In this document: positions 1 through 8,919 of the stretch, piece by piece | Layout: each line of letters begins with the position of its first letter | How positions within the stretch are numbered: position 1 is the stretch's first letter | Source: Solirubrobacterales bacterium | Lineage (GTDB): Bacteria > Actinomycetota > Thermoleophilia > Solirubrobacterales > 70-9 | Assembly (NCBI GenBank): GCA_025450585.1 | Contig: JANWHD010000010.1 | Coordinates: forward strand, 1-51,013 | Length of the DNA stretch: 51,013 nt | Reading direction: 5' to 3' | Notes under the pieces: generated by a model | Seen by the model: only the letters and a program-made list of their open reading frames with translations | Databases searched by the model: none | Told to the model about the DNA's origin: nothing | Made by a program: the position numbers and the translations under genes

Positions 1-38
1 CCCCCCCCGACGCCCCCCGCGGGGCGCCCCTGGGTGCG

Positions 39-100
39 GTGGGGGGGCCCTCAGACCACGCCCGCGTGCCACCGCCCGAGCGTTCTGAGCCCCCCCCCAC
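39..100. repeat. palindromic element upstream of nuoK
   Basis: The arms 39-55 and 84-100 are near-perfect inverted complements (GTGGGGGGGCCCTCAGA against TCTGAGCCCCCCCCAC, one base of bulge), with a GC-rich interior. Bases 1-38 are also GC-only low complexity. The only forward stop codon in 1-130 is TGA at 86-88, inside the right arm, so the preceding gene (nuoJ by operon convention) could read into this element and end there. No recognisable NuoJ sequence is visible, so nuoJ is not called. Confidence 0.6.
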
Positions 101-130
101 GGCTCCCTCCCCCGCCGGAGGTGCCTCGGC

Positions 131-430
131 GTGAATATCGAGTGGTACATCGTGCTGTCCTCGCTGCTGTTCGCAGTGGGCGCAATGGGGATCCTGCTGA
201 GGCGGAGTCCGATCGTCATTCTTCTTTGTCTTGAGCTGATGTTGAACGCTGGAAACCTGGCGCTGGTGGCGTTCAGCCGCATGGTCGGGAACCAGGAGGG
301 TCAGGTCTTCGCGATCGTGGTGATGGTGGTCGCCGCCTGCGAGGTCGTGATCGGCCTCGGCCTGATCGTGGCGATCTTCCGCCGCAAGCTGCCGCTTGAC
401 GTCGATGAGCTGCGGGAGCTACGCGGATGA
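131..430 (+). CDS. nuoK: NADH-quinone oxidoreductase subunit K
   Basis: NuoK is the small three-helix membrane subunit of complex I (NDH-1), part of the proton-pumping arm. The 99 residues match the usual length. Three hydrophobic segments are seen, at about residues 3-22, 28-50 and 60-83. The two family glutamates used in proton transfer are present as E35 (CLELMLN) and E71 (ACEVVIG). The start is GTG at 131, chosen because GGAGGTG lies at 117-123 and the protein begins at the family N-terminus. The stop overlaps the nuoL start in an ATGA arrangement (427-430), so translation is probably coupled. It is the first intact gene of a nuoK-L-M-N block. Confidence 0.96.
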   Translation: MNIEWYIVLSSLLFAVGAMGILLRRSPIVILLCLELMLNAGNLALVAFSRMVGNQEGQVFAIVVMVVAACEVVIGLGLIVAIFRRKLPLDVDELRELRG

Positions 431-2436
431 GCGCCACCGCTTGGGCCTGGCTGGTCCTGCTCTTCCCGCTGCTCGGCTCGATCGTCATCGCGCTCGGCTT
501 CAAGGCGCTGCCCGCAAAGGCCGCGGGGATTATCGGCACCGCCGCGATCGGGCTCGCCTTCGCCTGCGGGGTCGCCGCGCTCATCGCCCTGCTCGGCGAG
601 GAGCCCGAACTCCGCCACCACTCCTCCTCCCTCTGGGACTACGCCAGCGTCGCCGGCCTCGACATCAAGCTCGGCATCTTCGTCGACCCGCTCTCGGTCT
701 TCATGGTCCTCGTCGTCACCGGGGTCTCGACCCTGATCCATCTCTACTCGTTCGGCTATATGCAGTCCGACGAGGGCTACCACCGCTTCTTCAGCTACCT
801 CAACTTCTTCGTCTTCTCGATGCTGCTGCTGGTCCTCGCCGGCAACTTCGTGCTGCTGATCGTCGGCTGGGCCTTCGTCGGCTTCGCCTCCTATGCGCTG
901 ATCAGCTACTGGTACCGTCGGGAAACCGCGACCAGGGCCGGGATGAAGGCCTTTGTGATCAACGTCGTCGGCGACATCGGTCTCGTTCTCGCCGCCTTCC
1001 TGATCTTCCGTGAGCTGGGGACCTTTGACTACGCGACGGTCTTCGCCCAGGCGCCGCAGGTCTTCGACACCAACGAGTCGACCGTCGTGGCAATCTGCCT
1101 GCTGCTCCTGGTCGGCGCCTTTGCCAAGTCGGCGCAGCTGCCTTTCCACACCTGGCTGCCCGACGCAATGGAGGGGCCGACGCCGGTCTCCTCGCTGATC
1201 CACGCGGCGACGATGGTCACCGCCGGCGTCTACCTGATCGCCCGCACCCACGTGCTCTTCGCCCTCGCCCCGACCGCCGCCGACATCGCCGCCTTCGTCG
1301 GCCTGGCGACGCTGCTGGTCGCGGCGACGATCGCGCTGGTGATGACCGACCTGAAGCGGGCGATCGCCTACTCGACGATGAGCCAGATCGGCTACATGGT
1401 CGTCGGCGTCTCGATCGGCGCCTACAGCGCCGGGATGTTCCACCTGATGACGCACGCCTTCTTCAAGGCGCTGCTCTTCATGGCGGCCGGCTCGATCATC
1501 GCCGCGATGGCCAACGAGCAGAACATCGACCGGATGAGCGGCTTCGGCAAGGCGATGCGCTTCACCTCGATCACGATGCTCTGCGGCGGTCTCGCCCTGG
1601 CTGCCTTCCCCGGCACCTCGGGCTTCTTCTCCAAGGACGAGATCCTCGCCTACGCGACCGCGCGCGGCGGCATGTACCTGATCTTCACCGTGCTCGGTTA
1701 CTTCGGCGCCCTGCTGACCGCGATCTACACCTTCCGCCTGATCTTCCGCATCCTTCCCGGCAAGCCCTGCCCCGAGGCGCAGGAGCTGATCGACAGCGGC
1801 CACGTCCATCACGCCCACCCCTTCAACCCGGCAACCGGCGAAGAGGAGGACACCGAGGTCGGCTTCCCCGGCGCCGAGCACCACATCGCCGAGCGGTCGT
1901 TGCCGATGCGGATAGCGATGGGCGCGCTCGCCTTCGGCGCCCTCTTCGCCGGGCTGGTCCAGGTCCCAGGCATCGACGAGGTCGTCGGCAAGTTCCTCGA
2001 CCCCGTCTTCGAGGGCGTTGTGCTCAGCCACGTGCATCCCTCGGTGGGCGCCGAGTGGTTCGGCTTGGCGATCGGCGCGGCGATCTCACTGGCCGGAATC
2101 GGCATCGCCTACTACCTCTACGTGGCTCGCCCCGAGACGCCCGCAGCCCTGCAGCGGCGCTTCTCCTCCCTGCACACCTTCCTCTACAACAAGTGGTACT
2201 TCGACGAGGCGATCGACTTCCTCGTCGTGCGGCCGGCACTGGCGATCGGCCGCTTCGCCGACCGCACCTTCGAGCGGGTTGTCGTCGACGGCCTCGTCAA
2301 CGGCACCGAGGACGTCATCAGCGCGGGCGGCCGCGTCGTCCGTCTGGTGCAGAGCGGCTTCGTCCGCGGCTACGCCCTGCTCCTGATCGCCGGCTTCGCC
2401 GGCCTCGCCCTCTACTTCCTGATCGTCAGCTCATGA
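427..2436 (+). CDS. nuoL: NADH-quinone oxidoreductase subunit L
   Basis: NuoL is the large antiporter-like subunit at the far end of the complex I membrane arm. The 669 residues hold many hydrophobic helices, and the central antiporter core shows typical blocks: FHTWLPDAMEGPTPVSSLIH, then HAATMVTAGVYLIARTHVL, and HLMTHAFFKALLFMAAGSII. The C-terminal part from about residue 560 has the NKWYFDEAIDF stretch characteristic of the lateral helix and last transmembrane segment. It overlaps nuoK by 4 nt and nuoM by 4 nt, so these genes form one operon. A loop at about residues 445-490 is acidic and His-rich (HVHHAHPF, then EEEDTEVGFPGAEHH). Confidence 0.97.
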   Translation: MSATAWAWLVLLFPLLGSIVIALGFKALPAKAAGIIGTAAIGLAFACGVAALIALLGEEPELRHHSSSLWDYASVAGLDIKLGIFVDPLSVFMVLVVTGVSTLIHLYSFGYMQSDEGYHRFFSYLNFFVFSMLLLVLAGNFVLLIVGWAFVGFASYALISYWYRRETATRAGMKAFVINVVGDIGLVLAAFLIFRELGTFDYATVFAQAPQVFDTNESTVVAICLLLLVGAFAKSAQLPFHTWLPDAMEGPTPVSSLIHAATMVTAGVYLIARTHVLFALAPTAADIAAFVGLATLLVAATIALVMTDLKRAIAYSTMSQIGYMVVGVSIGAYSAGMFHLMTHAFFKALLFMAAGSIIAAMANEQNIDRMSGFGKAMRFTSITMLCGGLALAAFPGTSGFFSKDEILAYATARGGMYLIFTVLGYFGALLTAIYTFRLIFRILPGKPCPEAQELIDSGHVHHAHPFNPATGEEEDTEVGFPGAEHHIAERSLPMRIAMGALAFGALFAGLVQVPGIDEVVGKFLDPVFEGVVLSHVHPSVGAEWFGLAIGAAISLAGIGIAYYLYVARPETPAALQRRFSSLHTFLYNKWYFDEAIDFLVVRPALAIGRFADRTFERVVVDGLVNGTEDVISAGGRVVRLVQSGFVRGYALLLIAGFAGLALYFLIVSS

Positions 2437-4034
2437 CGAATTCCCTGCTCTGGACACCGCTCGTCTTCGGCCTCCTCGGCCTCGTCGTGCCGCGCCGCCT
2501 CGCCGGCTGGTGGGCGACGCTGGGCACGGCGGCGACGCTGGGCCTGGCGATCGCGCTGCTCGTCGGCTTCGACTCGGGCGCCGCAGGCCTTCAGGACACA
2601 GTCGATGTCAACTGGATCCCCGGCCTCGGCGTCGACTACAGCCTCGGCGTCGACGGGCTCAACCTCTTCCTGATCGCGCTGACGACGGTGCTGTGGACGG
2701 CGGGGACGGCCTTCGCCGCCTTCCGCGAGCAGGAGCGCCCCCACCTCTTCTTCCTGATGATGCTGCTCGGCGAGACGGCGACCCTGGGCGCCTTCCTCGC
2801 TCAGGACCTACTCCTCTTCGTCCTCTTCTTCGATCTGATGCTGGTGCCGTTCTACTTCCTCTTCGGTGCCTGGGGCAGTGACCGCGAGGACGGGCCAACG
2901 GCCGCTGCGGCGACGCTGAAGATGATCGTCTACACGCTGATCGGCTCGCTGCTGATGCTGGTGGCGGCGATCGCGACCGCGATCATCGCCGCCGACGGCG
3001 GTCAGATCAGCTTCTCGATCGCCGAGCTCGCCCAGCAGCCGCTCGGCGAGGGCAGCCAGCGCTGGATCTTCTGGTTCTTCGCCGCCGCCTTCCTGGTCAA
3101 GATGCCCGCCTTCCTCCTGCACGGCTGGATGCCCGACGCCTACCGGGCGGCACCGCTGCCGGTGCTGGCTGTCTTCTCCGGGGTCCTGGCCAAGGTCGGC
3201 GCCTACGGCTTCCTGCGCGTCGTGCTGCCCCTCTTCCCCGACGCGACCGTGGAATTCCAGGAGGTCGTCCTGGTGATCGCCCTGGCCTCAATCCTCTACG
3301 GCTCGGTGATGGCCTTCACCCAGACCAACGTCCGGCTCGTCGCCGGCTACTCCTCGGTCGCGCAGCTCGGCTTCATCACCGCCGGCATCTTCGCCCTTTC
3401 CGCCGACGGGGCCGACGGGGCCGTACTGCAGATGGTCAACCACGGGCTCGTCGTCGCACCGCTGCTGGTGATCGTCGCGATCCTCGCCGAGCGCAGCGGC
3501 ACCGAGGACCTGACGAAGATGGGCGGGATGGCGATGCGGGCACCGGTGCTGGCCGCGCTCTTCCTGATCGTCACCCTGGCGACCCTGGCAATGCCCGGCT
3601 CCGCCAACTTCGTCGGCGAGTTCTACATCCTCAACGGCCTCTTCGACTCGAAGATCGTCTTCGCGTTCGTCGCGATCTCCGGTGTTGCGATGAGCGCTTA
3701 CTACGCCCTGCGCCTCTACCAGCGCACGATGCACAACCGCCGACCCGACGGCATCGAATCGCGCGAGATCGGCTGGCGCGACGGGATCGTGCTGGTGCCG
3801 CTGGTGCTCTGCATCCTCGGGCTGGCGCTTTACCCCCAGCTGATCCTGAGCCGGACCGACAAGTCGGTGGCCAGATCCGTAGCGGCGACGGCTGGGGGGC
3901 GGCTGGGGGGGCCTCCCAAAACGCAGGCTCGCACGAAGGGGGAATCGCCTCTCCCATGCGCCAGTGGCGATGCCTGCTCAGTGTTTTGGGAGGCCCCCCC
4001 AGCCGCCCCTTCACGAAGGGGATCTAGCCAGTGA
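2433..4034 (+). CDS. nuoM: NADH-quinone oxidoreductase subunit M with palindrome-encoded C-terminal tail
   Basis: NuoM is the second antiporter-like proton-pumping subunit of complex I. The ATG at 2433 overlaps the nuoL stop (ATGA), giving 533 residues. Core family blocks are visible: LMLVPFYFLFGAWG, then KMPAFLLHGWMPDAYRAAPL, PGSANFVGEFYIL and AYYALRLYQR. The recognisable protein ends near residue 485 (ALYPQLILSRTDKS). The last ~46 residues are low-complexity Gly/Pro/Ser/Arg sequence encoded by a 114-nt palindrome (3896-4009). The frame then ends in a GTGA overlap with nuoN. A NuoM normally stops soon after this helix, so I infer that the tail came from insertion of the palindromic element. 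Confidence 0.95.
   Translation: MTNSLLWTPLVFGLLGLVVPRRLAGWWATLGTAATLGLAIALLVGFDSGAAGLQDTVDVNWIPGLGVDYSLGVDGLNLFLIALTTVLWTAGTAFAAFREQERPHLFFLMMLLGETATLGAFLAQDLLLFVLFFDLMLVPFYFLFGAWGSDREDGPTAAAATLKMIVYTLIGSLLMLVAAIATAIIAADGGQISFSIAELAQQPLGEGSQRWIFWFFAAAFLVKMPAFLLHGWMPDAYRAAPLPVLAVFSGVLAKVGAYGFLRVVLPLFPDATVEFQEVVLVIALASILYGSVMAFTQTNVRLVAGYSSVAQLGFITAGIFALSADGADGAVLQMVNHGLVVAPLLVIVAILAERSGTEDLTKMGGMAMRAPVLAALFLIVTLATLAMPGSANFVGEFYILNGLFDSKIVFAFVAISGVAMSAYYALRLYQRTMHNRRPDGIESREIGWRDGIVLVPLVLCILGLALYPQLILSRTDKSVARSVAATAGGRLGGPPKTQARTKGESPLPCASGDACSVFWEAPPAAPSRRGSSQ
3896..4009. repeat. palindromic element family D, copy 1 (inside nuoM)
   Basis: The arms 3896-3922 and 3983-4009 are perfectly complementary over 27 bp; the inner end is CCTCCCAAAAC / GTTTTGGGAGG. 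The 60-nt interior folds further: GCAGGC 3923-3928 with GCCTGC 3972-3977, and ATCGCC 3944-3949 with GGCGAT 3966-3971. Reading the bottom strand, the inner arm continues as CCTCCCAAAACACT, the same 14 bases as in the copy at 27239-27323, while the outer arms of the two copies differ. It lies entirely in the nuoM reading frame. Confidence 0.85.
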
Positions 4035-5536
4035 ACTTCCACGCACCGCATATCGACTACGCGGCTCTGTCACCGGTTCTAGCGCTAACGGTGGGCCTCT
4101 GCGTTGCCCTGCTTACCGCGGTGTTCAAGCCGCTGCGGCGGACCGCGCCAGCGCTCACTCTGGTGACCCTGGCCACCACGGCGGGTCTGCTGATCTGGCA
4201 GTGGGGAGATGCGACCGAGCTTGTCTCGGGAGCTTTGCGGCTCGATGACTTTGCGATTTCCATTTCGCTCATTGCGATCCTGACGGCGGCTTTCGCAGTG
4301 CTGCTCTCGATCCGCGAGCCGGCCGCCGGGCAGGTCGGCTCGGGCGAGTACCACGCGCTCCTGCTCGGCTCGGTGCTGGGGATGGTCCTGCTGGCGCAGG
4401 CCCAGAACCTGGTCTCCTTCTTCGTCGCGATCGAGACGCTCTCGATCCCGCTCTACATCCTCTGCGCTGCCGACATGCGCCGCGAGCGCTCGCTCGAGTC
4501 GGGGCTGAAGTACCTGATCGTCGGCTCGCTCGGCTCGGCGACCCTGCTCTACGGGATGGCCTTCCTCTACGGCGGCTCCGGCTCGACCGGCTTCGCCGGG
4601 ATCGCCGAAGGCATCGCCAGCGGACCGTCCAACGACGCCCTGATCCTCGTCGGCATCGGCCTCACCGCGGTCGGGCTCGCCTTCAAGACCTCGGTCGCCC
4701 CCTTCCACCAGTGGACGCCGGACGTCTACGAGGGTGCTCCAACCCCGATCACCGCCTTCATGGCGGTGGCGACCAAGGCGGCGGCCTTCGCCGTCTTCGT
4801 CCGCTTCTTCCTCGTCGCCCTCAACGTCGAGGCGAGCGAGTGGCAGCCGGCGCTTGCCGTCCTCGCCGCGATCTCGATCGTCGTCGGCAACGTCGGCGCG
4901 CTCAGGCAGGACTCGCTGAAGCGAATGCTCGGCTTCTCCGGCATCGCCCAGGCGGGCTACATCCTCGGCGGCCTCGTCGTCGCCAGCGAGGCCGGCGTCA
5001 ACGCCCTGGTCTTCTACCTCGCCGGCTACGCCTTCATGAACCTCGCGGCCTTCGCCGTGATCGTCGCCCGCGAGCGCGAGACCTCCTACGGCGACGACAT
5101 CCGCGCCGTGCAGGGCCTGGGCGCCGAGCGACCCCAACTCGCCTGGCCGCTGACGATCTCGATGCTCGGCCTCGCCGGGCTGCCGGCCACGGTCGGCTTC
5201 ATCGGCAAGCTCTACCTGATCGAGGCCCTGGTCGAAGGCGACTACACCTGGCTCGCCGTCTTCATCGCCGTCGGCACGATGATCTCGCTCGCCTACTACC
5301 TGCGGGTGGTGGCGGCGATGTGGATGAGGCCGGAGGGCGAGGCGGCCGGGGCGGCGCCCGCCATCGCCGGAGCCTCACCCGAAGCCGACCCGGTCGACCC
5401 CGAGGCGGGTCGCCGCATCTACCTCGTCGCGCCCGCCCTGCTCGCCGCCGCCGCGGTCGTCTTCTTCGGCGTCATCCCCCAGCCGCTGGTCGAGTTCGCC
5501 GAGCACGCGGGCGCCTCGCTGGTCGGATTTCACTAG
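4031..5536 (+). CDS. nuoN: NADH-quinone oxidoreductase subunit N
   Basis: NuoN is the third antiporter-like subunit of complex I and the last gene of the operon here. The 501 residues are mostly transmembrane helices. Diagnostic blocks are VSFFVAIETLSIPLYILCA, KTSVAPFHQWTPDVYEGAPT, LKRMLGFSGIAQAGYILGGL and GLPATVGFIGKLYLI. It starts with GTG at 4031, overlapping the nuoM stop. Because the palindrome of nuoM ends 21 nt upstream, no Shine-Dalgarno is clear and translation is probably coupled to nuoM. The C-terminal cytoplasmic loop (about 430-460) is Ala/Pro/Glu-rich. Confidence 0.96.
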   Translation: MNFHAPHIDYAALSPVLALTVGLCVALLTAVFKPLRRTAPALTLVTLATTAGLLIWQWGDATELVSGALRLDDFAISISLIAILTAAFAVLLSIREPAAGQVGSGEYHALLLGSVLGMVLLAQAQNLVSFFVAIETLSIPLYILCAADMRRERSLESGLKYLIVGSLGSATLLYGMAFLYGGSGSTGFAGIAEGIASGPSNDALILVGIGLTAVGLAFKTSVAPFHQWTPDVYEGAPTPITAFMAVATKAAAFAVFVRFFLVALNVEASEWQPALAVLAAISIVVGNVGALRQDSLKRMLGFSGIAQAGYILGGLVVASEAGVNALVFYLAGYAFMNLAAFAVIVARERETSYGDDIRAVQGLGAERPQLAWPLTISMLGLAGLPATVGFIGKLYLIEALVEGDYTWLAVFIAVGTMISLAYYLRVVAAMWMRPEGEAAGAAPAIAGASPEADPVDPEAGRRIYLVAPALLAAAAVVFFGVIPQPLVEFAEHAGASLVGFH

Positions 5537-5568
5537 ACAACTCGACGGGTCAATAGGATCGGTCGCCG

Positions 5569-6630
5569 ATGAAGGTCCGGCTCTATGGCCTCCCGGGGTC
5601 GCACCCGACGATGGCGACGCAGGCGATGCTCGAGTACAAGGGCATCGAGTTCAGCCGGATCGACCTCGTCCCCTTCCTCGCGAAAGTCGTCCTGCGCCGG
5701 CCGCTCGGCTTCCCGAGGAACACCGTGCCGGCGATCGCAAGCGACGGCCGCCGGGTCCAGGGGTCGCGCGAGATCGCGCGCGAGCTCGACCGGCTGCAAC
5801 CCGAGCCGCCCCTGTTTCCCGTCGACCCCGAAAAGCGCATCGCGGTGGAGGAGGCCGAGCGCTGGGGCGAGGAGGAGCTCCAGCACCCGGTGCGCCAGAT
5901 CGTGCTCTGGGCGACGCACGCCAGCGGAGCCTCGACCCGCAGCTACATGGAGGACTCGAGGATGGGGGTGCCGATCGGCCTCGCCGCCCGCCTCACCCCG
6001 CCCTTCGTCGCTGCGGGGGTGCGCGTCAACGAGGCAAGCGGCGAGGTCGTCCGGGCCAACCTCGCCGGGCTCGACGGCGCCCTGCAGAAGGTCGACGAGT
6101 GGATCGCGGCCGGCGTACTCGACGGCGAGGAGATGAACGCCGCCGACTTCCAGATCGGGGCGAGCGTGCGCCTGGCAATGACGCTCCAGGATCTGCGGCC
6201 GTCGATCGACGGCCGTCCTGCCGGCCGGCTGGCGCGCCGTGCGGTTCCCCGCTTCCCCGGCGACGCGCCACCGGTCCTGCCCCCCGCCTGGCTGCAGCCG
6301 CTGCGCTCCCACAGCCCCGCCTGGTGGCCGGCTCCGGGCCGCCGGAGGCGAACCGGGTCAGATTTTCTGGCCGACCTCGATCAGGTGGCCGTCCGGATCG
6401 CGCATGTAGCAGCGGAACTCGGTCTTGCGCTCTTCCGGAGGCGCCAGGAACTCGGCCCCCCGGGCGCTCCACTCCGCGTAGACGGCCTCGATGTCTGCGA
6501 CGCGGATGTTGAGGAAGCTGCTGATGCGATCGGGGTCGGCGGGCGCCTCGAGCGTGACGGTCGGCTTGTCCTCGGTGGGGCCACCGCCCACGTTGATGAT
6601 GATCCAGCTGTTGGCAAGCGCCACGCATGA
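5569..6630 (+). CDS. glutathione S-transferase-like protein with overlong C-terminus
   Basis: The first ~80 residues look like a GST N-terminal thioredoxin-fold domain: MKVRLYGLPGSHPTMATQAM, then NTVPAIASDGRRVQGSREIA, where the VPAI segment is the glutathione-binding cis-proline region. A helical C-terminal domain follows to about residue 240. After WLQPLRSHSPAWWPAPGRRR the frame has no stop until 6630, giving 353 residues and running antisense through 273 nt of the convergent VOC gene. The last ~110 residues resemble no GST segment. A lost stop or a frameshift near 6290-6350 would explain this. The substrate is unknown; actinobacteria often lack glutathione, so another thiol is possible. Confidence 0.6.
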   Translation: MKVRLYGLPGSHPTMATQAMLEYKGIEFSRIDLVPFLAKVVLRRPLGFPRNTVPAIASDGRRVQGSREIARELDRLQPEPPLFPVDPEKRIAVEEAERWGEEELQHPVRQIVLWATHASGASTRSYMEDSRMGVPIGLAARLTPPFVAAGVRVNEASGEVVRANLAGLDGALQKVDEWIAAGVLDGEEMNAADFQIGASVRLAMTLQDLRPSIDGRPAGRLARRAVPRFPGDAPPVLPPAWLQPLRSHSPAWWPAPGRRRRTGSDFLADLDQVAVRIAHVAAELGLALFRRRQELGPPGAPLRVDGLDVCDADVEEAADAIGVGGRLERDGRLVLGGATAHVDDDPAVGKRHA

Positions 6631-6759
6631 CGGCTCGCCGGTGCGGACGGTCTCGCCACCGAGCACGTCGGCGTAGAAGCGGCGCGAGCGCTCGACGTCG
6701 GCGGAGACGATGAAGTGAGTCAGCACGATCCCTTCAGCGGGTGCGGGGAACTCGGCCAT
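6358..6759 (-). CDS. VOC (glyoxalase/bleomycin-resistance) superfamily protein
   Basis: A 133-residue protein with one vicinal-oxygen-chelate fold: THFIVSADVERSRRFYADVL at the N-terminus, the mid-sheet FLNIRVADIEAVYAEWSARG, and the C-terminal FRCYMRDPDGHLIEVGQK. The candidate metal ligands are the first His (H15 in THFIV) and the last Glu (LIEVGQ). The ATG at 6759 is preferred over a longer frame to 6822 because AGGAGG lies just upstream (complement of 6767-6775). It is convergent with the GST-like gene, whose frame overlaps it, and divergent from the acyl-CoA ligase. The substrate cannot be read from the sequence. Confidence 0.85.
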   Translation of the reverse strand: MAEFPAPAEGIVLTHFIVSADVERSRRFYADVLGGETVRTGEPSCVALANSWIIINVGGGPTEDKPTVTLEAPADPDRISSFLNIRVADIEAVYAEWSARGAEFLAPPEERKTEFRCYMRDPDGHLIEVGQKI

Positions 6760-6885
6760 GCGGGGCCTCCTAGGAGTTGACTCGCCGATTCTCTCAGCAA
6801 GCAAGTCCCCTGGCGCTTGCACGCCGCTCGCCGATCGGGAACTATGGTGGGCCGAACTGGAAACCTAGGAGGAGGAGGAGACGCA

Positions 6886-8670
6886 GTGGAGCCAGTCGAG
6901 ACCGCGCCGGCCGAGGCGAACGCCCGGCCCGAGGCCCTTTCCGCCGCGACGATGTGCGAGGCGTTTCAACTCACAGCCGACGAGTATGCGGAGAGCCCGG
7001 CGCTGCGGCTCAAGGACAGCGACTACGAGGCGAGCTTCGCCGAGTACGCGGAGACCGTGAAACGACGCGCCGCCGGCCTCGCTGCGCTGGGGGTTGGACG
7101 CGGCGACACGGTCGGCTTCATGCTCGTGAACAGGCCCGCCCTCCACCTGACCGACGGCGCGGCGATGCACCTTGGGGCCACCTGCTTCTCGCTCTACAAC
7201 ACGTCCTCCCCCGAGCAGATCGAGTACGTGGTGGCGGACGCCGCCAACCGGGTGCTGGTCACCGAGCAGGCGTTCCTCGAGCCCGTACTGAAGGTGCGCG
7301 AGGAGGTCGACAGCCTCGAGCACGTGGTGGTCGTCGACGGCGAGGCACCCGAGGGGACGATCTCCATCGAGGAGCTGGAGGCGATGGGCGACCCGGGCTT
7401 CGACTTCGAGGCCGCCTGGCGCGCGGTCGAGCCCGAGGACGTCCTCTGCCTGATCTACACGTCGGGGACCACGGGACCGCCGAAGGGCGTGCAGCTGACC
7501 CACTCGAACATGCTCGGCGTCTGGCGGGCCACCGACCAGGTCCGCCCGGTCAAGCCGGGCGGGCGCGGCATCTCCTTCCTCCCCACCGCGCACATAGCCG
7601 ACCGTTGGGCGGGGCTGTACGCGCAGATGATCTACGGCTCCACGGTGTACTGCTGCCCCAACCCGCGCGAGATGGTCGCCTACTCGATCGAGGTGAAACC
7701 GACCGCCTGGGGGGGCGTGCCCCGCATCTGGGAGAAACTGAAGGCCATGCTCGAGGGCGCGATGGCGGCCGAGCAAGACCCCGAGAAACGCAAGGCGGCC
7801 GAGTGGGCGATGGAGATTGGCCGGCGCAAGGTCGCCGCCTACATGGACGGCGACATCCCCGACGACTTGCAGGCCGAGTGGGACCGGGCCGACGAGCTGG
7901 TCTTCTCCAAGATCCGCCAGGCGCTGGGCCTCGACGAGGTCGAGTCGTTCATCGTCGGCGCCGCCCCGACGCCGCCCGAGGTGCTCGAGTTCTTCCTCGC
8001 GATGGGGATCGAGATCTGCGAGACCTGGGGCATGTCGGAGACCAGCGCGGTAACGACCCTCAACCCGCCCGGGGGGATACGACCGGGCACGGTCGGGCCG
8101 CCGGTCCCCGGAGTGGAGGTGAAGCTCGCCGAGGACGGCGAGGTGATGGTGCGCGGCTCGCAGGTGATGAAGGGCTACCGCAACATGCCGGAGAAGACGG
8201 CGGAGACGTTCACCGAGGACGGCTGGCTGCTGACCGGGGACGTCGGCGAACTCGACGAGCGGGGATACCTGAAGATCGTCGACCGCAAGAAGGAGCTGAT
8301 CATCAACGCGGCCGGCAAGAACATGTCGCCGGCCAACATCGAGGCCAAGGTCAAGGCGGCCTCGACCCTGGTCGCGCAGGTGGTGGCGATAGGCGACGGC
8401 CGCTCCTACAACGTCGCCCTGATCACCCTCGACCCCGAAACACTGGCGATGCGGGGAGCAGCGGAGGACGACCCGGCGATCGCCGAGGAGGTCGCCGCCG
8501 CGGTCGAGGAGGCCAACCAGCGGCTCTCACGGGTCGAGCAGATCAAGCGCCACAAGATCATCCCCGGCGAGTGGGAGCCGGGAGGCGACGAGCTGACGCC
8601 AACCATGAAGCTCAAACGCCGCCCGATCGAGCGCAAGTACGACGCAGAGATCGAGGCGCTGTACAGCTGA
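6886..8670 (+). CDS. long-chain fatty-acid--CoA ligase (AMP-forming)
   Basis: A 594-residue ANL-superfamily enzyme that activates a fatty acid to acyl-AMP and then acyl-CoA. The P-loop-like signature YTSGTTGPPKGVQLTHSN is at about residue 190, the A5-type motif ETWGMSETSA follows, and the hinge/A8 region is WLLTGDVGELDERGYLKIVD, with GYLKIVDRKKELIINAAGKN downstream. The catalytic lysine region is LTPTMKLKRRPIERKY near the C-terminus. GTG at 6886 is chosen over an in-frame ATG at 6817 because a strong AGGAGGAGGAGG run lies at 6868-6879. It is closest in layout to FadD15/long-chain ACSL-type ligases. A palindrome follows 13 nt after the stop. Confidence 0.92.
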   Translation: MEPVETAPAEANARPEALSAATMCEAFQLTADEYAESPALRLKDSDYEASFAEYAETVKRRAAGLAALGVGRGDTVGFMLVNRPALHLTDGAAMHLGATCFSLYNTSSPEQIEYVVADAANRVLVTEQAFLEPVLKVREEVDSLEHVVVVDGEAPEGTISIEELEAMGDPGFDFEAAWRAVEPEDVLCLIYTSGTTGPPKGVQLTHSNMLGVWRATDQVRPVKPGGRGISFLPTAHIADRWAGLYAQMIYGSTVYCCPNPREMVAYSIEVKPTAWGGVPRIWEKLKAMLEGAMAAEQDPEKRKAAEWAMEIGRRKVAAYMDGDIPDDLQAEWDRADELVFSKIRQALGLDEVESFIVGAAPTPPEVLEFFLAMGIEICETWGMSETSAVTTLNPPGGIRPGTVGPPVPGVEVKLAEDGEVMVRGSQVMKGYRNMPEKTAETFTEDGWLLTGDVGELDERGYLKIVDRKKELIINAAGKNMSPANIEAKVKAASTLVAQVVAIGDGRSYNVALITLDPETLAMRGAAEDDPAIAEEVAAAVEEANQRLSRVEQIKRHKIIPGEWEPGGDELTPTMKLKRRPIERKYDAEIEALYS

Positions 8671-8683
8671 CGTCTCCGACGCG

Positions 8684-8773
8684 GCGGGTCCTGTCACCGA
8701 ATGGGGCCCACCACCCCCTGCGGTAGCTAAAGCTTCCTCGGGGGTGGTCCCCCCATTCGGCGCCACCCCCCGC
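8684..8773 (-). repeat. palindromic element family C, copy 1
   Basis: The inner arms are 8697-8718 (CCGAATGGGG, then CCCACCACCCCC) and 8740-8760 (GGGGGTGGT, then CCCCCCATTCGG); pairing is good except for a short central mismatch. Outside them, GCGGG 8684-8688 pairs with CCCGC 8769-8773. Read on the bottom strand it has the family C internal loop: GGTGGCG on the 5' side and GACAGGACCC on the 3' side. It lies just downstream of the acyl-CoA ligase stop and could terminate it. Confidence 0.75.
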
Positions 8774-8919
8774 GAGAGACGGATTGAAAGCCGAGCCCAG
8801 AGTCGAAAGCTTCCCCCAAGCTCCGAGCGGCCGTCTGAAAATGCGTTGCCCCAGCAGGATCGGGTAGGAAAGCTTTTCGACCCTGGAGCGCTGTTCGCGC
8901 TTCTGATGCTTTCGCCTCT

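Noticed and set aside
301..2037. 578-codon open frame on the minus strand opposite nuoK/nuoL
   Set aside because: It is low-complexity His/Asp/Glu/Arg sequence mirroring the nuoL codons and has no recognisable domain; a shadow of high-G+C coding bias.
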